Both the position numbers and the translations under genes were made by a program. A stretch of 64,000 bases of DNA, from NCBI GenBank assembly GCA_963792005.1, contig CAWBUG010000002.1, positions 1,550,001-1,614,000 of the forward strand, written 5' to 3'. The notes below the pieces were generated by a model. It was not told where the DNA came from and ran no database searches. It saw only the letters and a list, made by a program, of their open reading frames with translations. Below, in pieces: positions 44,041 to 52,623 of the stretch (positions are counted from its first letter, which is position 1; each line of letters starts with the position of its first letter). The stretch is from Cybelea sp963792005 (GTDB lineage Bacteria; Vulcanimicrobiota; Vulcanimicrobiia; Vulcanimicrobiales; Vulcanimicrobiaceae).

Positions 44041-45333
44041 GTGGAAGCTGTAACACCTTATGCGGTGCTCTTGGATTCCTCGCGAGTTCGTGCGTTCGTC
44101 GACGATGCGGGTTGCTGGCATCGAACCGGCTCGGAGGATTTCCTTCTTCGCCTGATCCGCTCGCCGTACTCCGGCGTCCCCAACGACGCGGGCGCGGCCT
44201 ATGCGACGCTCGCCGCGCGTACCGGCGCGGTCTTGGACGCGATCGACGCCGGCCGGCTCGCGGTGCCTGCCTCCGAGCGCGACGCGCTCCTTCGGTTTGC
44301 GTTGCGCGCGCGCCGTCTTCGAGCGCTCCCGCAAGACTCCGATGCCTCCGCCCTGGAGAGCGCGATCGTCGAGACGTTCGAGCTCGGGGCGCACCTGCTT
44401 GGCTCCAAGGGTGAGCCGCCGGCGTACGATGACGACGCACCGGAGTTTGCGCTAGCCGAGCCGCTTGCGCCTGAAACGGAGACGGGCGTACCACCCTGGC
44501 AACGTCATTTCAGCGCATCGGCACTCAATACGTACGCCGAATGCTCGCGCAAATGGTTCTACAAGTACGCGTGTGCGGCGATCGAAGATCGTGGCTCGGC
44601 CGCCTCCGCGTACGGCAGCGCGTTTCACTTGGCGCTCGAGGACTTCCACGGCGACTTTCCGCGGCCGCAGGATGCGCAGGAACCGGCGATGCGCGACCGC
44701 GTTCGCGAGTGCGTCACCTGGGCCTTCGAGCGTAATCGCGACGGATTCGCGACGCGCGTCGAGTTCGAGCTGCAGGTGCGCCGGGCGCAGCGAACCGCGC
44801 AGCGTTACGTCGATTGGCTGCTCGCGCAGGCAAAAGCAGGTCCCTTCGAAGTCCTCGGTCGCGAAGTCGCCGCCGAACTCGATCTCGAGGGGCGGCCATT
44901 CATCGGATACATCGACCGCCTCGACCGCGACGAGCGCTCGGGCGGCATCGGCGTCGTCGACTATAAGACCGGAAGCATCGCGATGAGTCCGGCCGAGTAC
45001 GTCGAGAAAGTCCGCCGCTTCAAGGATTTTCAGCTTCCGTTCTATTATTGGGCACGGACTGCCGCCGGCGACCGCGTTACGCGCCTCGTGCTGATCCCGC
45101 TTCGCGACGCCTTGCTCGACGTTCGCCCGATCGTTTTGGAAGTCGGAACGACGATCGGAATCGACGAACTTACCCGATCCAAACGCCGCATGATCGAGTT
45201 GAGCGACGAACTCGCCTCGGGTCGAATTGCTCGTTTTGCTCCCGCCGGCGACCCCGGGCCGTGCGGTTATTGCAATTACGCGCTGGCGTGTACGTCGAAA
45301 CCACCCGCGGAAGAGCGGCGTTTCGGCAGTTGA
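44041..45333 (+). CDS. RecB-type PD-(D/E)XK nuclease with iron-sulfur site
   Basis: The C-terminal half is a RecB-family nuclease. Motifs are GSAFHLALE (His196), GYIDRLDR (Asp292), VVDYKTG (Asp307, Lys309) and QLPFYYW (Gln331). Cys168 (TYAECSRKW), Cys408, Cys411 and Cys417 (CGYCNYALAC) match the [4Fe-4S] staple of AddB. The N-terminal 150 residues are helical with no recognised motif. I chose the GTG at 44041 (GGGG six bases upstream) because the earlier frame is anti-sense to ubiX. The helicase overlaps its stop, indicating a two-subunit end-processing enzyme (430 plus 691 residues). Confidence 0.88.
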   Translation: MEAVTPYAVLLDSSRVRAFVDDAGCWHRTGSEDFLLRLIRSPYSGVPNDAGAAYATLAARTGAVLDAIDAGRLAVPASERDALLRFALRARRLRALPQDSDASALESAIVETFELGAHLLGSKGEPPAYDDDAPEFALAEPLAPETETGVPPWQRHFSASALNTYAECSRKWFYKYACAAIEDRGSAASAYGSAFHLALEDFHGDFPRPQDAQEPAMRDRVRECVTWAFERNRDGFATRVEFELQVRRAQRTAQRYVDWLLAQAKAGPFEVLGREVAAELDLEGRPFIGYIDRLDRDERSGGIGVVDYKTGSIAMSPAEYVEKVRRFKDFQLPFYYWARTAAGDRVTRLVLIPLRDALLDVRPIVLEVGTTIGIDELTRSKRRMIELSDELASGRIARFAPAGDPGPCGYCNYALACTSKPPAEERRFGS

Positions 45334-47405
45334 TCGCACTCGAGCTGACGGCCGATCAGCGCCGGGCGGTCGAAGCGCCGCTCGATGAATCTTTCGCCAT
45401 ACTCGGTGCGCCGGGTACCGGAAAGAGCACCGCTTTGGCGGAGCGAATCGCCCGCGTTCGCGCGCTCTGTCCCGGCGCGCAGCCGCTGCTGCTCGATTCA
45501 CAGCAAAGCATCGACGAGTTCGCCGTTTCGGTGCTCGGCTCGCTGGGCGTAACGGTGCAGCTCATTGACGACGTCGAAGCCGAGTTGCTTTTCGCTCGAG
45601 CCTGCGAGTCGCTCTTTGCGCTGCGGTGGGAGGAGCTGGCGCGCAACCAGCTCGATCCCGAAGTTCCCGGATTGCGATCGCCGCAATGGTTCGTCGAGTC
45701 GGCCTTTCGTCTGATTCGCCGGCTGCGCGATGCCGCGATCGCTCCGGCCGACTTTCTCGCCCGGGCCCTCACCGGCGCGACCGAGTTTTACGCGCATCCC
45801 CCGAACTTGGCCGATCCCTCGCTCATCGCGGCCACCAAAGCGAAGGTTCACGACTCGCTCGAGGCGTCGCCGCAGGAGCTGCTGCGCCAACAGCGGCGCG
45901 AGATCGACCTCGCAAAAATTTTGGCCCGGCTCTACGAAGAGTACGCGAAACTCGTGCGGGACTGCGGCCGCATGACGGGTCGCGACGCCGCCATCCTTGC
46001 CGGCGAGATGCTGCGCGCCGACTCACAACGAGCGGCGGCGCTACGCGAGCATCATCAGTTCGCGTTCGTCGACGACGCGCAAGAGCTGACGAACGGACAG
46101 ATCCGCATGCTCTCCGCAATCTTCGGCGAGCGGTTCGAGGGGGTGACGCTCTGCGGCGATCCGGCATCGGCGATCGCGAGCGTGCGGATGACGCAGGGGC
46201 GCAACGCCTTCGCGCCGGCACGTTCGAGCGCCGTGCTGCGCGAAGAGCGCCGCGTACCGCGCGTCGAGGGCCGGCGATTTTCGACCTCGCGCGAGGAGGC
46301 CGATGCCATCGCCGAACGCGTCGGCGAGTGGCTTGCGCAAGGCGTGCGCCCGGAACGAATCGCCGTCCTCTTTCGCTCGGTTGGCTGCGTCGAGCTCTAC
46401 GAACGTGCCTTGCTCGACGCAAACGTCCCCGCCATCGTCGCGGGCGATACGAACGTTTTCTCCGATCGGCGCGCGCTCGATGCACTCGCGCTGTTGTGGA
46501 ACGTCTACGACCCATTCCGTCACGAATGGCTGCTGCGGACGCTGGTGAGCCCGGCCCTCGCGCTCTCCGACGCATCGCTGGCAATCCTCTGCGGCGACCC
46601 GCCCGATCCGCAGCGACCGCTCTTTGCCTTCGACGAGGAGCCGGCCCCGACGATCCGTTCGAGCCGCTGGAATCCGCAACGCGATTTGCGCCTCGGTTGG
46701 AACGTGATTCGGGGAGAGCAGGACGTCGCGTTGAGCGATGACGCTGCGGCCCGCCTGCTGCGCTTTCGCACCTTGCGGGAGCAATGGCTGCAGCTCATGC
46801 ACGACGCGCCCTTCGAGCGTTTCGCGCGCCGGGTCTGGCGCGACGGGCTCGCGCGGGAGGGCGAGCCGGGTTCGGCGCGTGCGCGCGCCCAGCAGATCGT
46901 CCTGCGGCGCCTGCTCGATCGGCTCAAAGCTTTCCTGAACGAGCGTCCGCGTGCGACGCTCGGCGACCTGCTCGAGTACGCACAAGCGCGGACAGCATGC
47001 GGCCCGTCGGCTTTTGCGTTGCGCACCGGCATCAACGGCGAGGCGTGCGAAGGATTCGTACGGCTGCTCAGCATCGAGGCGGCTCGCGGGCAAGAGTTCG
47101 ATCACGTCGTTCTCGCGAACGTGCGCGCCGGCGCATTTCCGCGCTGGTATTCGCCCGACTCGTTCCTCTTCAGTCAACGGCTGGGCATGATTCCCAAAGA
47201 TAACGTCGGCGAAGCGCAGGCCTCGCGCACCGCGAAGTTCACCTACTATATGTTTCGCTCCAAGGCGGATCGTCGCTACTATGAAGGCGAACGCCGCGCG
47301 TTCGCCTATGCATTGCGCCGTGCGCGCAAAAGCGTGCTCGTCACGGCCTCGGGCGCACCGACGCGCGGCATCACCGCCCCCGAGTTTCTCCAGGAACTCC
47401 GCTAA
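45330..47405 (+). CDS. UvrD-like helicase partnered with the nuclease
   Basis: This superfamily I helicase has the Q-like motif LTADQRRAVEAP, motif I GAPGTGKST (residues 26-34), motif II VDDAQE in place of the common DEAQ/DEYQ, motif III LCGDPASAIASVR, motif V ARGQEFDHVVLANV and motif VI ERRAFAYALRRARKS. It lacks a nuclease domain, which the preceding gene supplies. Length is 691 residues from the TTG overlapping the nuclease TGA. By layout this looks like a compact AddAB/AdnAB-like machine. RecBCD-type double-strand break repair is the likely role, as an inference. A GNAT gene follows 16 bases later. Confidence 0.87.
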   Translation: MIALELTADQRRAVEAPLDESFAILGAPGTGKSTALAERIARVRALCPGAQPLLLDSQQSIDEFAVSVLGSLGVTVQLIDDVEAELLFARACESLFALRWEELARNQLDPEVPGLRSPQWFVESAFRLIRRLRDAAIAPADFLARALTGATEFYAHPPNLADPSLIAATKAKVHDSLEASPQELLRQQRREIDLAKILARLYEEYAKLVRDCGRMTGRDAAILAGEMLRADSQRAAALREHHQFAFVDDAQELTNGQIRMLSAIFGERFEGVTLCGDPASAIASVRMTQGRNAFAPARSSAVLREERRVPRVEGRRFSTSREEADAIAERVGEWLAQGVRPERIAVLFRSVGCVELYERALLDANVPAIVAGDTNVFSDRRALDALALLWNVYDPFRHEWLLRTLVSPALALSDASLAILCGDPPDPQRPLFAFDEEPAPTIRSSRWNPQRDLRLGWNVIRGEQDVALSDDAAARLLRFRTLREQWLQLMHDAPFERFARRVWRDGLAREGEPGSARARAQQIVLRRLLDRLKAFLNERPRATLGDLLEYAQARTACGPSAFALRTGINGEACEGFVRLLSIEAARGQEFDHVVLANVRAGAFPRWYSPDSFLFSQRLGMIPKDNVGEAQASRTAKFTYYMFRSKADRRYYEGERRAFAYALRRARKSVLVTASGAPTRGITAPEFLQELR

Positions 47406-47421
47406 CCAGCCGGGACGGCGT

Positions 47422-48375
47422 TTGCAGCTGCGTCAAATCTCGGCCGATGGCTACGCGCGTGACGTCTTGCCGCAGACGGCGCCGCTCTGGGCCGGCCGGC
47501 GCTCTTTTGACGAATACGTCGCCCAAACGCTCGAGGTCGCTCGCAGCCCATACGGACGCCGGAACTACCGCACGGTCGGGCTCTTCGACGGGCGCCGGTG
47601 CGTCGCGTCCTTCAAACGTTACGAACGAACGATACGGCACGACGCGAAGCGGCTGCTTGCGCTCGGCATGGGAGCCGTCTTCACGCCTCCGGAGTTTCGC
47701 GGTCGTGGGTACGCCAGCGTCATGCTGGCGATGGCGCTCGACCGCGCGCGTGACGAGCGTTACGATCTTGCCTATCTCTTCTCCGACATCCGTCCGCAGT
47801 TCTATGCCGCGATCGGATTCCGAGCGTTGCCCTCGCGCCGGTTCTCGTTGCGCGCGGATCTGCTTGAACCGGCGCGTCTCGACCTCGCGACGCTGGGCGC
47901 GGAGGAATGGAACGACGTGCGCCGGCTCTTCGATCTCACCCAACGACGCGCCGATCTCGTCTTTCTACGTAACGCGGCGGTGTGGAACTGGATTCGAATG
48001 CGCGCGCGACACGGTTCGCAGCGGCGCCCCGGCGACGAAACGAATCTAATCGTGCGGCGGCTCGGCCGTGCCGTCGCCTACGTTTTGGGCGTGCGCGATC
48101 CGCAGAACGACGTTTACCTTGTCGGCGAGTTCGGCTTCGATCGCGCCGGCGCGGGCGTAATACCGGCGCTGCTGCGGGCGGCGGCCGGCGATCTTCGGCG
48201 AATCGGCGGCTGGCTTCCGCCCGACGGCGCGCGCGAGTTACTCCCCAAGCCGGCCGTAGGTGCGCGCAAGAGCGCGATTCTGATGATGACCGGCTTGAGC
48301 GGTTCGGGGGAAGCGGCGCTTCGCGCCGCGCTAGCGAAACGCTCGGAGATCGGCTGGGCGACGGATCACGTGTGA
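47422..48375 (+). CDS. GNAT-type acetyltransferase (Eis-like)
   Basis: The acetyl-CoA site is VFTPPEFRGRGYASVMLAMALDRARD, a canonical Arg/Gln-x2-Gly-x-Gly/Ala loop. The protein then continues for another 200 residues with a second beta-rich section (RQRPGDETNLIVRRLGRAVAYVLGV), as in two-domain GNAT proteins such as Eis. The start is TTG at 47422 with a GGGACGG spacing upstream. Length is 317 residues. The acceptor is unknown. Its last ten bases overlap the next gene's 3' end on the other strand. Confidence 0.82.
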   Translation: MQLRQISADGYARDVLPQTAPLWAGRRSFDEYVAQTLEVARSPYGRRNYRTVGLFDGRRCVASFKRYERTIRHDAKRLLALGMGAVFTPPEFRGRGYASVMLAMALDRARDERYDLAYLFSDIRPQFYAAIGFRALPSRRFSLRADLLEPARLDLATLGAEEWNDVRRLFDLTQRRADLVFLRNAAVWNWIRMRARHGSQRRPGDETNLIVRRLGRAVAYVLGVRDPQNDVYLVGEFGFDRAGAGVIPALLRAAAGDLRRIGGWLPPDGARELLPKPAVGARKSAILMMTGLSGSGEAALRAALAKRSEIGWATDHV

Positions 48376-49337
48376 CTGCCGGCTCTGCTGAGGGTGACGC
48401 CGAACGGTTCGCCAAAGCCGCCGATCCGTTTTACCGGCGCACCCCCCGCCGGATACTTCCAGAACATGACGCTCTTGCCGTGAAAACTTGCGGCGACAAT
48501 CGTGCCGTCGGCGACGAAGAACTGCGTGACGAAACGGCAGGTTCGTAAGCGCGTCGAACCGGCGAGCTTCCCGGTCTTTCGCGGTATCGAAAAGCGATAG
48601 ACCGTCGAAGTGCTCGAATCGGCGACCGCGACGCGTTGCCCGTCCCAAGCCACCCCGCCCCCAGTGTAAAAATCGTGGTTCAACGTCACCGCGCGCAGCG
48701 ACTTGCTCCCCCGCGGCAGTTCCATAAAGGTAAAGGGCTGGCTCGGAACGTCGAAGCTCGCGTCGACGAAAAGGTTGCCCTTTTCGTCGTAGCCGTCGAA
48801 ATAGAACTTGTAGACGAAGCCAAACGTGTACTTCTTCGGCTTCCCGAGCGCGTGCGCGTACACGGAGACTCCGCCGGCGCCGCCGACCGATTCCAGATTA
48901 ACGACGGCGAGATCTCCGGAAAGGGAATCGACCGCGCAGCTAAATGGATACTCGTTGGGATCTTTGAGCGTTCGTAACCTTTTCGTGCCGCCGTGTGCGT
49001 ACTCGAGCACCGTCGAGTTCGCGCTGTCGGGAACGTAGACGTTCCCCGCGTTGTCGGAGCAGAGTCCGGCCGGATAGACGAAGTTCTTGAGTACTCCCAC
49101 GAGTTTACCGGCGAGCTTTCCCTCCGGAAAGGAATACGCGTAGAGGTCGTTGGTCGCAAAGTCGGAGACGTAGAGCAAGTCCAGCTTTGCCGCATCCGGC
49201 GCCATCCAGGAGCGTTCCGAGTGAAGAAGCATTGCACGTTGCGATGGGGAGATTGCGGGCCCATGCGGAAGAGCGGAGCCGTTACACGCGGCGAGCGCCG
49301 CGACGGCAACGCAACCAATCGACCATCGTCGTAACAT
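48366..49337 (-). CDS. NHL/propeller-like lipoprotein, paralogue A
   Basis: This 323-residue protein has a lipoprotein signal (MLRRWSIGCVAVAALAAC, Cys18) and then SWMAPDAAKLDLLYVSDFATNDLYAYSF, the N-terminal blade shared with the lipoprotein at 62572. Later blades repeat an Asp/Ser-Asn/Thr hydrophobic pattern (VYVPDSANSTVLEYAHGG, VYRFSIPRKTGKLAG). The fold should be a six-bladed propeller outside the membrane. No catalytic residues identified. Start ATG at 49337 has AGAGAG upstream. Confidence 0.82.
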   Translation of the reverse strand: MLRRWSIGCVAVAALAACNGSALPHGPAISPSQRAMLLHSERSWMAPDAAKLDLLYVSDFATNDLYAYSFPEGKLAGKLVGVLKNFVYPAGLCSDNAGNVYVPDSANSTVLEYAHGGTKRLRTLKDPNEYPFSCAVDSLSGDLAVVNLESVGGAGGVSVYAHALGKPKKYTFGFVYKFYFDGYDEKGNLFVDASFDVPSQPFTFMELPRGSKSLRAVTLNHDFYTGGGVAWDGQRVAVADSSTSTVYRFSIPRKTGKLAGSTRLRTCRFVTQFFVADGTIVAASFHGKSVMFWKYPAGGAPVKRIGGFGEPFGVTLSRAGSHT

Positions 49338-49383
49338 CGAAGCTCTCTCTGCGCGACCGAAGCGCGCCTTCCCTCGGGGAGCG

Positions 49384-50442
49384 CTAAAATAGGCTCGTTT
49401 GAATTGCATCGCCCGCAGCGAGCGATGCGACGCGCGTCCCGAGCAGCCGAACCGGACTCCCTTCCAATGCCGCGCGACGCAAGCAATAGACGGCGGCGCG
49501 AAAGATGCGCCGAGGGTCGCGCGTCGGCTCGGCAAGGTGCGTTTGGCGCCCGAGAATCGTGAAGTCCGCTCGCTTGATCTTGATGCCGACGGTCTGTGCG
49601 ATCGCGCCTTCCCGCTCGAGCGCCTCGGCGAGCTCGCGTGCCTGCGCGCGCAACACGTCGGTCAACCGCCGCTCGTCGCAAACGTCGTACTCGAACGTCT
49701 CCTCGGTGGAGATCGATTTCGTTTCGCGTGCGGTTTCGACGGGGCGCCGGTCGATGCCGCGCGCGAGATCGCGCACGTCGCGCCACCACGATCCGAAGAG
49801 CTCGCGCAGCCGCGCTTCGTCGAGCGCGGCGAGTTCGCCGATCGTGCCGATGCCGTAGACGCTCAAGCGCGCCTGCATCTTCGGTCCGACACCCCAGAGC
49901 CGCGCGACCGGGAGCGGCGCAAGAAAGGCCACCTCGTCGCCCGGCGCGACGCCGAGCAGACCATCGGGCTTACAGGCATCGGAGGCAATCTTTGCAATCA
50001 TTTTTCCGGTCGCAACGCCGGCGCTTACGGTAAGTCTCGTTGCGTCGAAGATCTCACGTCGTAACGTCGCGGCGAACCGGCACGCTCCGTCGTAACTCGT
50101 CTCGCCGATGCCCACAAAGGCTTCGTCGAGCGAGAGACCCTCGACCGGACGTCCGCGTGCGGCCATGATCGCGAAGATCTCGCGCGAGATCGTGCGGTAT
50201 TTTTGCATTTCGGGCGGCACCACGACGAGCTGCGGACAGGCCATCCGCGCCTTGTACAAGGGCATCGCCGAGCGCACGCCGTACGGGCGCGCTTCATAGG
50301 AAGCGGTGAGCACGACCGCCCGCCGGCTCTTTCCGGCAATGGCTACCGGTTTTCCGCGAAGCCGCGGATCGTCTCGGACGGCAACGCTGGCATAGAATGC
50401 GTCGACGTCAAAGTGCGCGACGTACTCAGCGCGATCGTTCAC
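49384..50442 (-). CDS. dinB: DNA polymerase IV
   Basis: This Y-family polymerase carries out translesion synthesis. Asp12 in FDVDAFYASV and Asp106/Glu107 in LSLDEAFV bind the metals. ARPYGVRSAMPLYKARMACP is the fingers block, the little finger follows with SISTEETFEYDV, and the C-terminal QTSLF is a beta-clamp-binding motif. The GTG at 50442 lies inside the CGNR gene by 17 bases, so dinB is translationally coupled to it. No LexA-like site was recognised. Confidence 0.94.
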   Translation of the reverse strand: MNDRAEYVAHFDVDAFYASVAVRDDPRLRGKPVAIAGKSRRAVVLTASYEARPYGVRSAMPLYKARMACPQLVVVPPEMQKYRTISREIFAIMAARGRPVEGLSLDEAFVGIGETSYDGACRFAATLRREIFDATRLTVSAGVATGKMIAKIASDACKPDGLLGVAPGDEVAFLAPLPVARLWGVGPKMQARLSVYGIGTIGELAALDEARLRELFGSWWRDVRDLARGIDRRPVETARETKSISTEETFEYDVCDERRLTDVLRAQARELAEALEREGAIAQTVGIKIKRADFTILGRQTHLAEPTRDPRRIFRAAVYCLRRAALEGSPVRLLGTRVASLAAGDAIQTSLF

Positions 50443-51010
50443 GCTGGCGCCGGCGCTGTGCTTTTGCTTGATTGCCGCAGGTCGCCATGCTGCACCAAGC
50501 GCGCGACCCGTTCTTCGTGTGATCGTAGTACGCGAACCGGCACGACGCTTTGCGGCAGGCGCGCAGCCGCGGCCACGTGCCGAGCAGCTCCGATTCGTAA
50601 ACGATCGCCAGCAGCGACGCAATCGGGCCTTTGTCTTCCGGTTTGAGCTCTAAGCCTCGTCCGGGATCGACGGCAAGACTCAAACGCGTGCTTGCCAAGA
50701 ACGGCCGCATGCGTTCCCAGGCCGAGGGCCCGTCGCCCTCTCCGTTGTTCGCGTAGAGCAGGTCGCGCAGCGTCTCGCGGAAATCGCGCAGCTGCGCCAG
50801 GTGCTCGGGGTCTTGAGCCGGCGCCAAGCCATGGCTCAGACACCAGGCGCGGGCCTTCTCCAGGGTGTCCAGCTCGTCTGCTCCGTCGGGCAGTTCGACC
50901 GTATTGACGAAGCGGCGCACGAGCTCGAGGGACCGCGGAGCGGCGTCGGGGGCCGCCGCGGTCACGCCGGCCGAAGGCTCGCTTCGATCACCGGCAAAGT
51001 ATGTTGACAA
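50426..51010 (-). CDS. CGNR zinc-finger protein (ABATE-type)
   Basis: This 194-residue protein has an ABATE/DUF1470-like N-terminal helix bundle. A C-terminal CGNR finger follows, with CRKASCRFAYYDHTKNGSRAWCSMATCGNQAKAQRRR, where four cysteines bind zinc and the basic tail suggests DNA contact. Such proteins are regarded as transcription regulators of unknown signal. The TTG at 51010 is the longest start; a GTG at 50965 is a strong alternative and would keep the gene clear of the promoter at 51004. It overlaps dinB and so may control it. Confidence 0.86.
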   Translation of the reverse strand: MSTYFAGDRSEPSAGVTAAAPDAAPRSLELVRRFVNTVELPDGADELDTLEKARAWCLSHGLAPAQDPEHLAQLRDFRETLRDLLYANNGEGDGPSAWERMRPFLASTRLSLAVDPGRGLELKPEDKGPIASLLAIVYESELLGTWPRLRACRKASCRFAYYDHTKNGSRAWCSMATCGNQAKAQRRRQRERSR

Positions 51011-51032
51011 GTTACCGTCACCACCGTATAAT
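51004..51032 (+). promoter_or_regulatory. Exact consensus sigma-70 promoter
   Basis: TTGACA at 51004-51009 and TATAAT at 51027-51032 are separated by exactly 17 bases. Both hexamers match the consensus perfectly, which is rare in such a GC-rich sequence. The two boxes flank a direct repeat GTTACC at 51011-51016, and a second copy lies at 51041-51046. The transcription start should fall near 51039, and the 45-residue ORF begins at 51070. A divergent CGNR gene lies beside it. Confidence 0.85.
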
Positions 51033-51069
51033 GATTGAAGGTTACCACATACGTCAAGAGGTTTTCAAT

Positions 51070-51207
51070 ATGTTCCGCGACCCGATCCGTACCGCTCCGC
51101 TCGTCGCCGACGTCACCGACGTCGACCTCAAGCTGAGAATCAATCGCGCCGACTCGGCGCTCTTCCGGGAGTCAAACCTGCGCCTGCCGCACCTGCGCGT
51201 GGCGTAA
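51070..51207 (+). CDS. Short gene (45 residues) behind the consensus promoter
   Basis: The ATG at 51070 has AAGAGG at 51056-51061, eight bases upstream, and the TAA is at 51205. Forty of 45 codons end in G or C, matching real genes here. The protein (MFRDPIRTAPLVADVTDVDL...) is charged, with basic and acidic residues and no membrane segment. It resembles no family I know. It ends four bases before the nfo stop on the opposite strand. The strong promoter argues for a high-level transcript. Confidence 0.6.
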   Translation: MFRDPIRTAPLVADVTDVDLKLRINRADSALFRESNLRLPHLRVA

Positions 51208-51211
51208 GAAC

Positions 51212-52063
51212 TCACGGCGAGGCGAGCGCTCCCTTCCGAATGGCCTTGATGGTCTGCATGTTGCGAGCGTCGTCTTCGTCGTTCCCCGGCGTTTCCAGAA
51301 TCGCCGTCTTCCCGCGCAGTTCGGGGTGGGCGAGCAGCGCGCGGAAACCTTCGAATCCGATTCTTCCCTCCCCGATGTGCCAGTGGCGATCCCGGCTCGC
51401 GCCGAGCTCGACCTCGGTATCGTTGAAGTGGAACATCAAAATTCGCTCGACGCCGATCTCGCGCTCGGCCCGCTCGACGAACCGGTCGACGCCGCCTTTG
51501 CTGTCGATCGCATAGCCCGACGCCCACGCGTGCGCGGTGTCGAGACAGACGCCAAGCTGCGGGTGTGCGAGGCTGCGCACCAAACCGCCGAGCTCTTCGA
51601 GCGTGCCGCCGGCCAACTTGCCGGCCCCGGCTGAGTTCTCCAGCACGAGAAAGACGCCCGGCTCTATTCCGGCAAGCGCGTCCTCGAGCGCGCGGCAAAT
51701 CGCGTCAACGCCTTCGCTGCGATCGCGCGTCCCGTACGAGCCGAGGTGCGTGTTAACGTATCGCATGCCGCCACGCGCCGCGACCGCCAAATCGTTGCGC
51801 AGCAGCTTGAGCGACCCTTGCGCGATCTTCGGATCGGTGCTCGCAAGGTTGATGAGATAGGGGGTATGGATGACGCACGGATCGAGTCCGGCCTCGTGTC
51901 TCAGCGTGGCAAATTTTTCGAGAGCGGTCTCGTCAATCGCCGTCGTTCGGTAGCTTCGCGGATTGGTCGAGAATACTTGAAGTGCCTCGCATCCAACCGC
52001 CTTGGCGTGCTCGACGGCCTTAACGTAGCCGGCGGCGACGTGCACGTGCATGCCAATGCGCAT
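51212..52063 (-). CDS. nfo: Endonuclease IV
   Basis: This zinc AP endonuclease of 283 residues opens with MHVHVAAGYVKAVEHAKAVGC and VFSTNPRSYR. The metal ligands sit in VIHTPYLINLAS, VNTHLGSYG, LENSAGAG, VCLDTAHAWASG and MFHFNDTEVELGASRDRHWHIGEG, ending in LETPGNDED. It incises at abasic sites, complementing Nth and MutY. Its start meets the scpB stop with no gap, so nfo is the last gene of nudix-scpA-scpB-nfo on the minus strand. Confidence 0.94.
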   Translation of the reverse strand: MRIGMHVHVAAGYVKAVEHAKAVGCEALQVFSTNPRSYRTTAIDETALEKFATLRHEAGLDPCVIHTPYLINLASTDPKIAQGSLKLLRNDLAVAARGGMRYVNTHLGSYGTRDRSEGVDAICRALEDALAGIEPGVFLVLENSAGAGKLAGGTLEELGGLVRSLAHPQLGVCLDTAHAWASGYAIDSKGGVDRFVERAEREIGVERILMFHFNDTEVELGASRDRHWHIGEGRIGFEGFRALLAHPELRGKTAILETPGNDEDDARNMQTIKAIRKGALASP

Positions 52064-52623
52064 CAGCCCTTCGAGCCGGCTAAGTCGAACTCAAGCGCTT
52101 GGCCCGGTTCGAGCTCGAGCTCCGGCAGATCCTCGAGCGAACGCAGCCCAAACGACTCCAAGAAGAACGGCGTCGTCTTATACCGCATCGGCCGGCCGAC
52201 AACGTCCTTTCGCCCCGCCTCGTCGATGAGTCCGCGATCGAGCAACGTGCTCACCACGCTGTCGGAGTTGACGCCGCGAATCGCTTCGATTTCGCTTCGG
52301 GTCACCGGCTGCAAGTGCGCGATGATCGCGAGCGCCTCGAGTGCGGGCGTCGAGAGGGACGTCTTGGGCGGTAACAGGTAGGCCTCGACCACCTCGCGCA
52401 CGAGCGGTGAGGTTGCGAACCGATACCCTCCGGCGACTTCGCGCAGAACGATGCCCCGCTCGCCGTACTCGGCCTCGACGTGCTGCAGGACCGCGGCGAT
52501 CTCCCGTTCTTCGGCGTGCAAGAGTTTAGCGAGCTGGGCGATCGAGAGGGCCTCGCTCGCAACGAACAGCAGCGCCTCGACCGGACGCTGCAGCCGCAGT
52601 ATGGCTTCGTCGAGGCCGTTCAT
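52063..52623 (-). CDS. scpB: Segregation and condensation protein B
   Basis: ScpB is a winged-helix partner of the SMC-ScpA complex. It starts LQRPVEALLFVASEALSIAQLAKLLH and contains ALEALAIIAHLQPVTRSEIEAIRGVNSDSVVSTLLDRGLI, the second wHTH, then RPMRYKTTPFFLESFGLRSLEDLPEL. Length is 186 residues. It overlaps scpA by four bases, as usual. No smc gene is in the window. Confidence 0.94.
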   Translation of the reverse strand: MNGLDEAILRLQRPVEALLFVASEALSIAQLAKLLHAEEREIAAVLQHVEAEYGERGIVLREVAGGYRFATSPLVREVVEAYLLPPKTSLSTPALEALAIIAHLQPVTRSEIEAIRGVNSDSVVSTLLDRGLIDEAGRKDVVGRPMRYKTTPFFLESFGLRSLEDLPELELEPGQALEFDLAGSKG

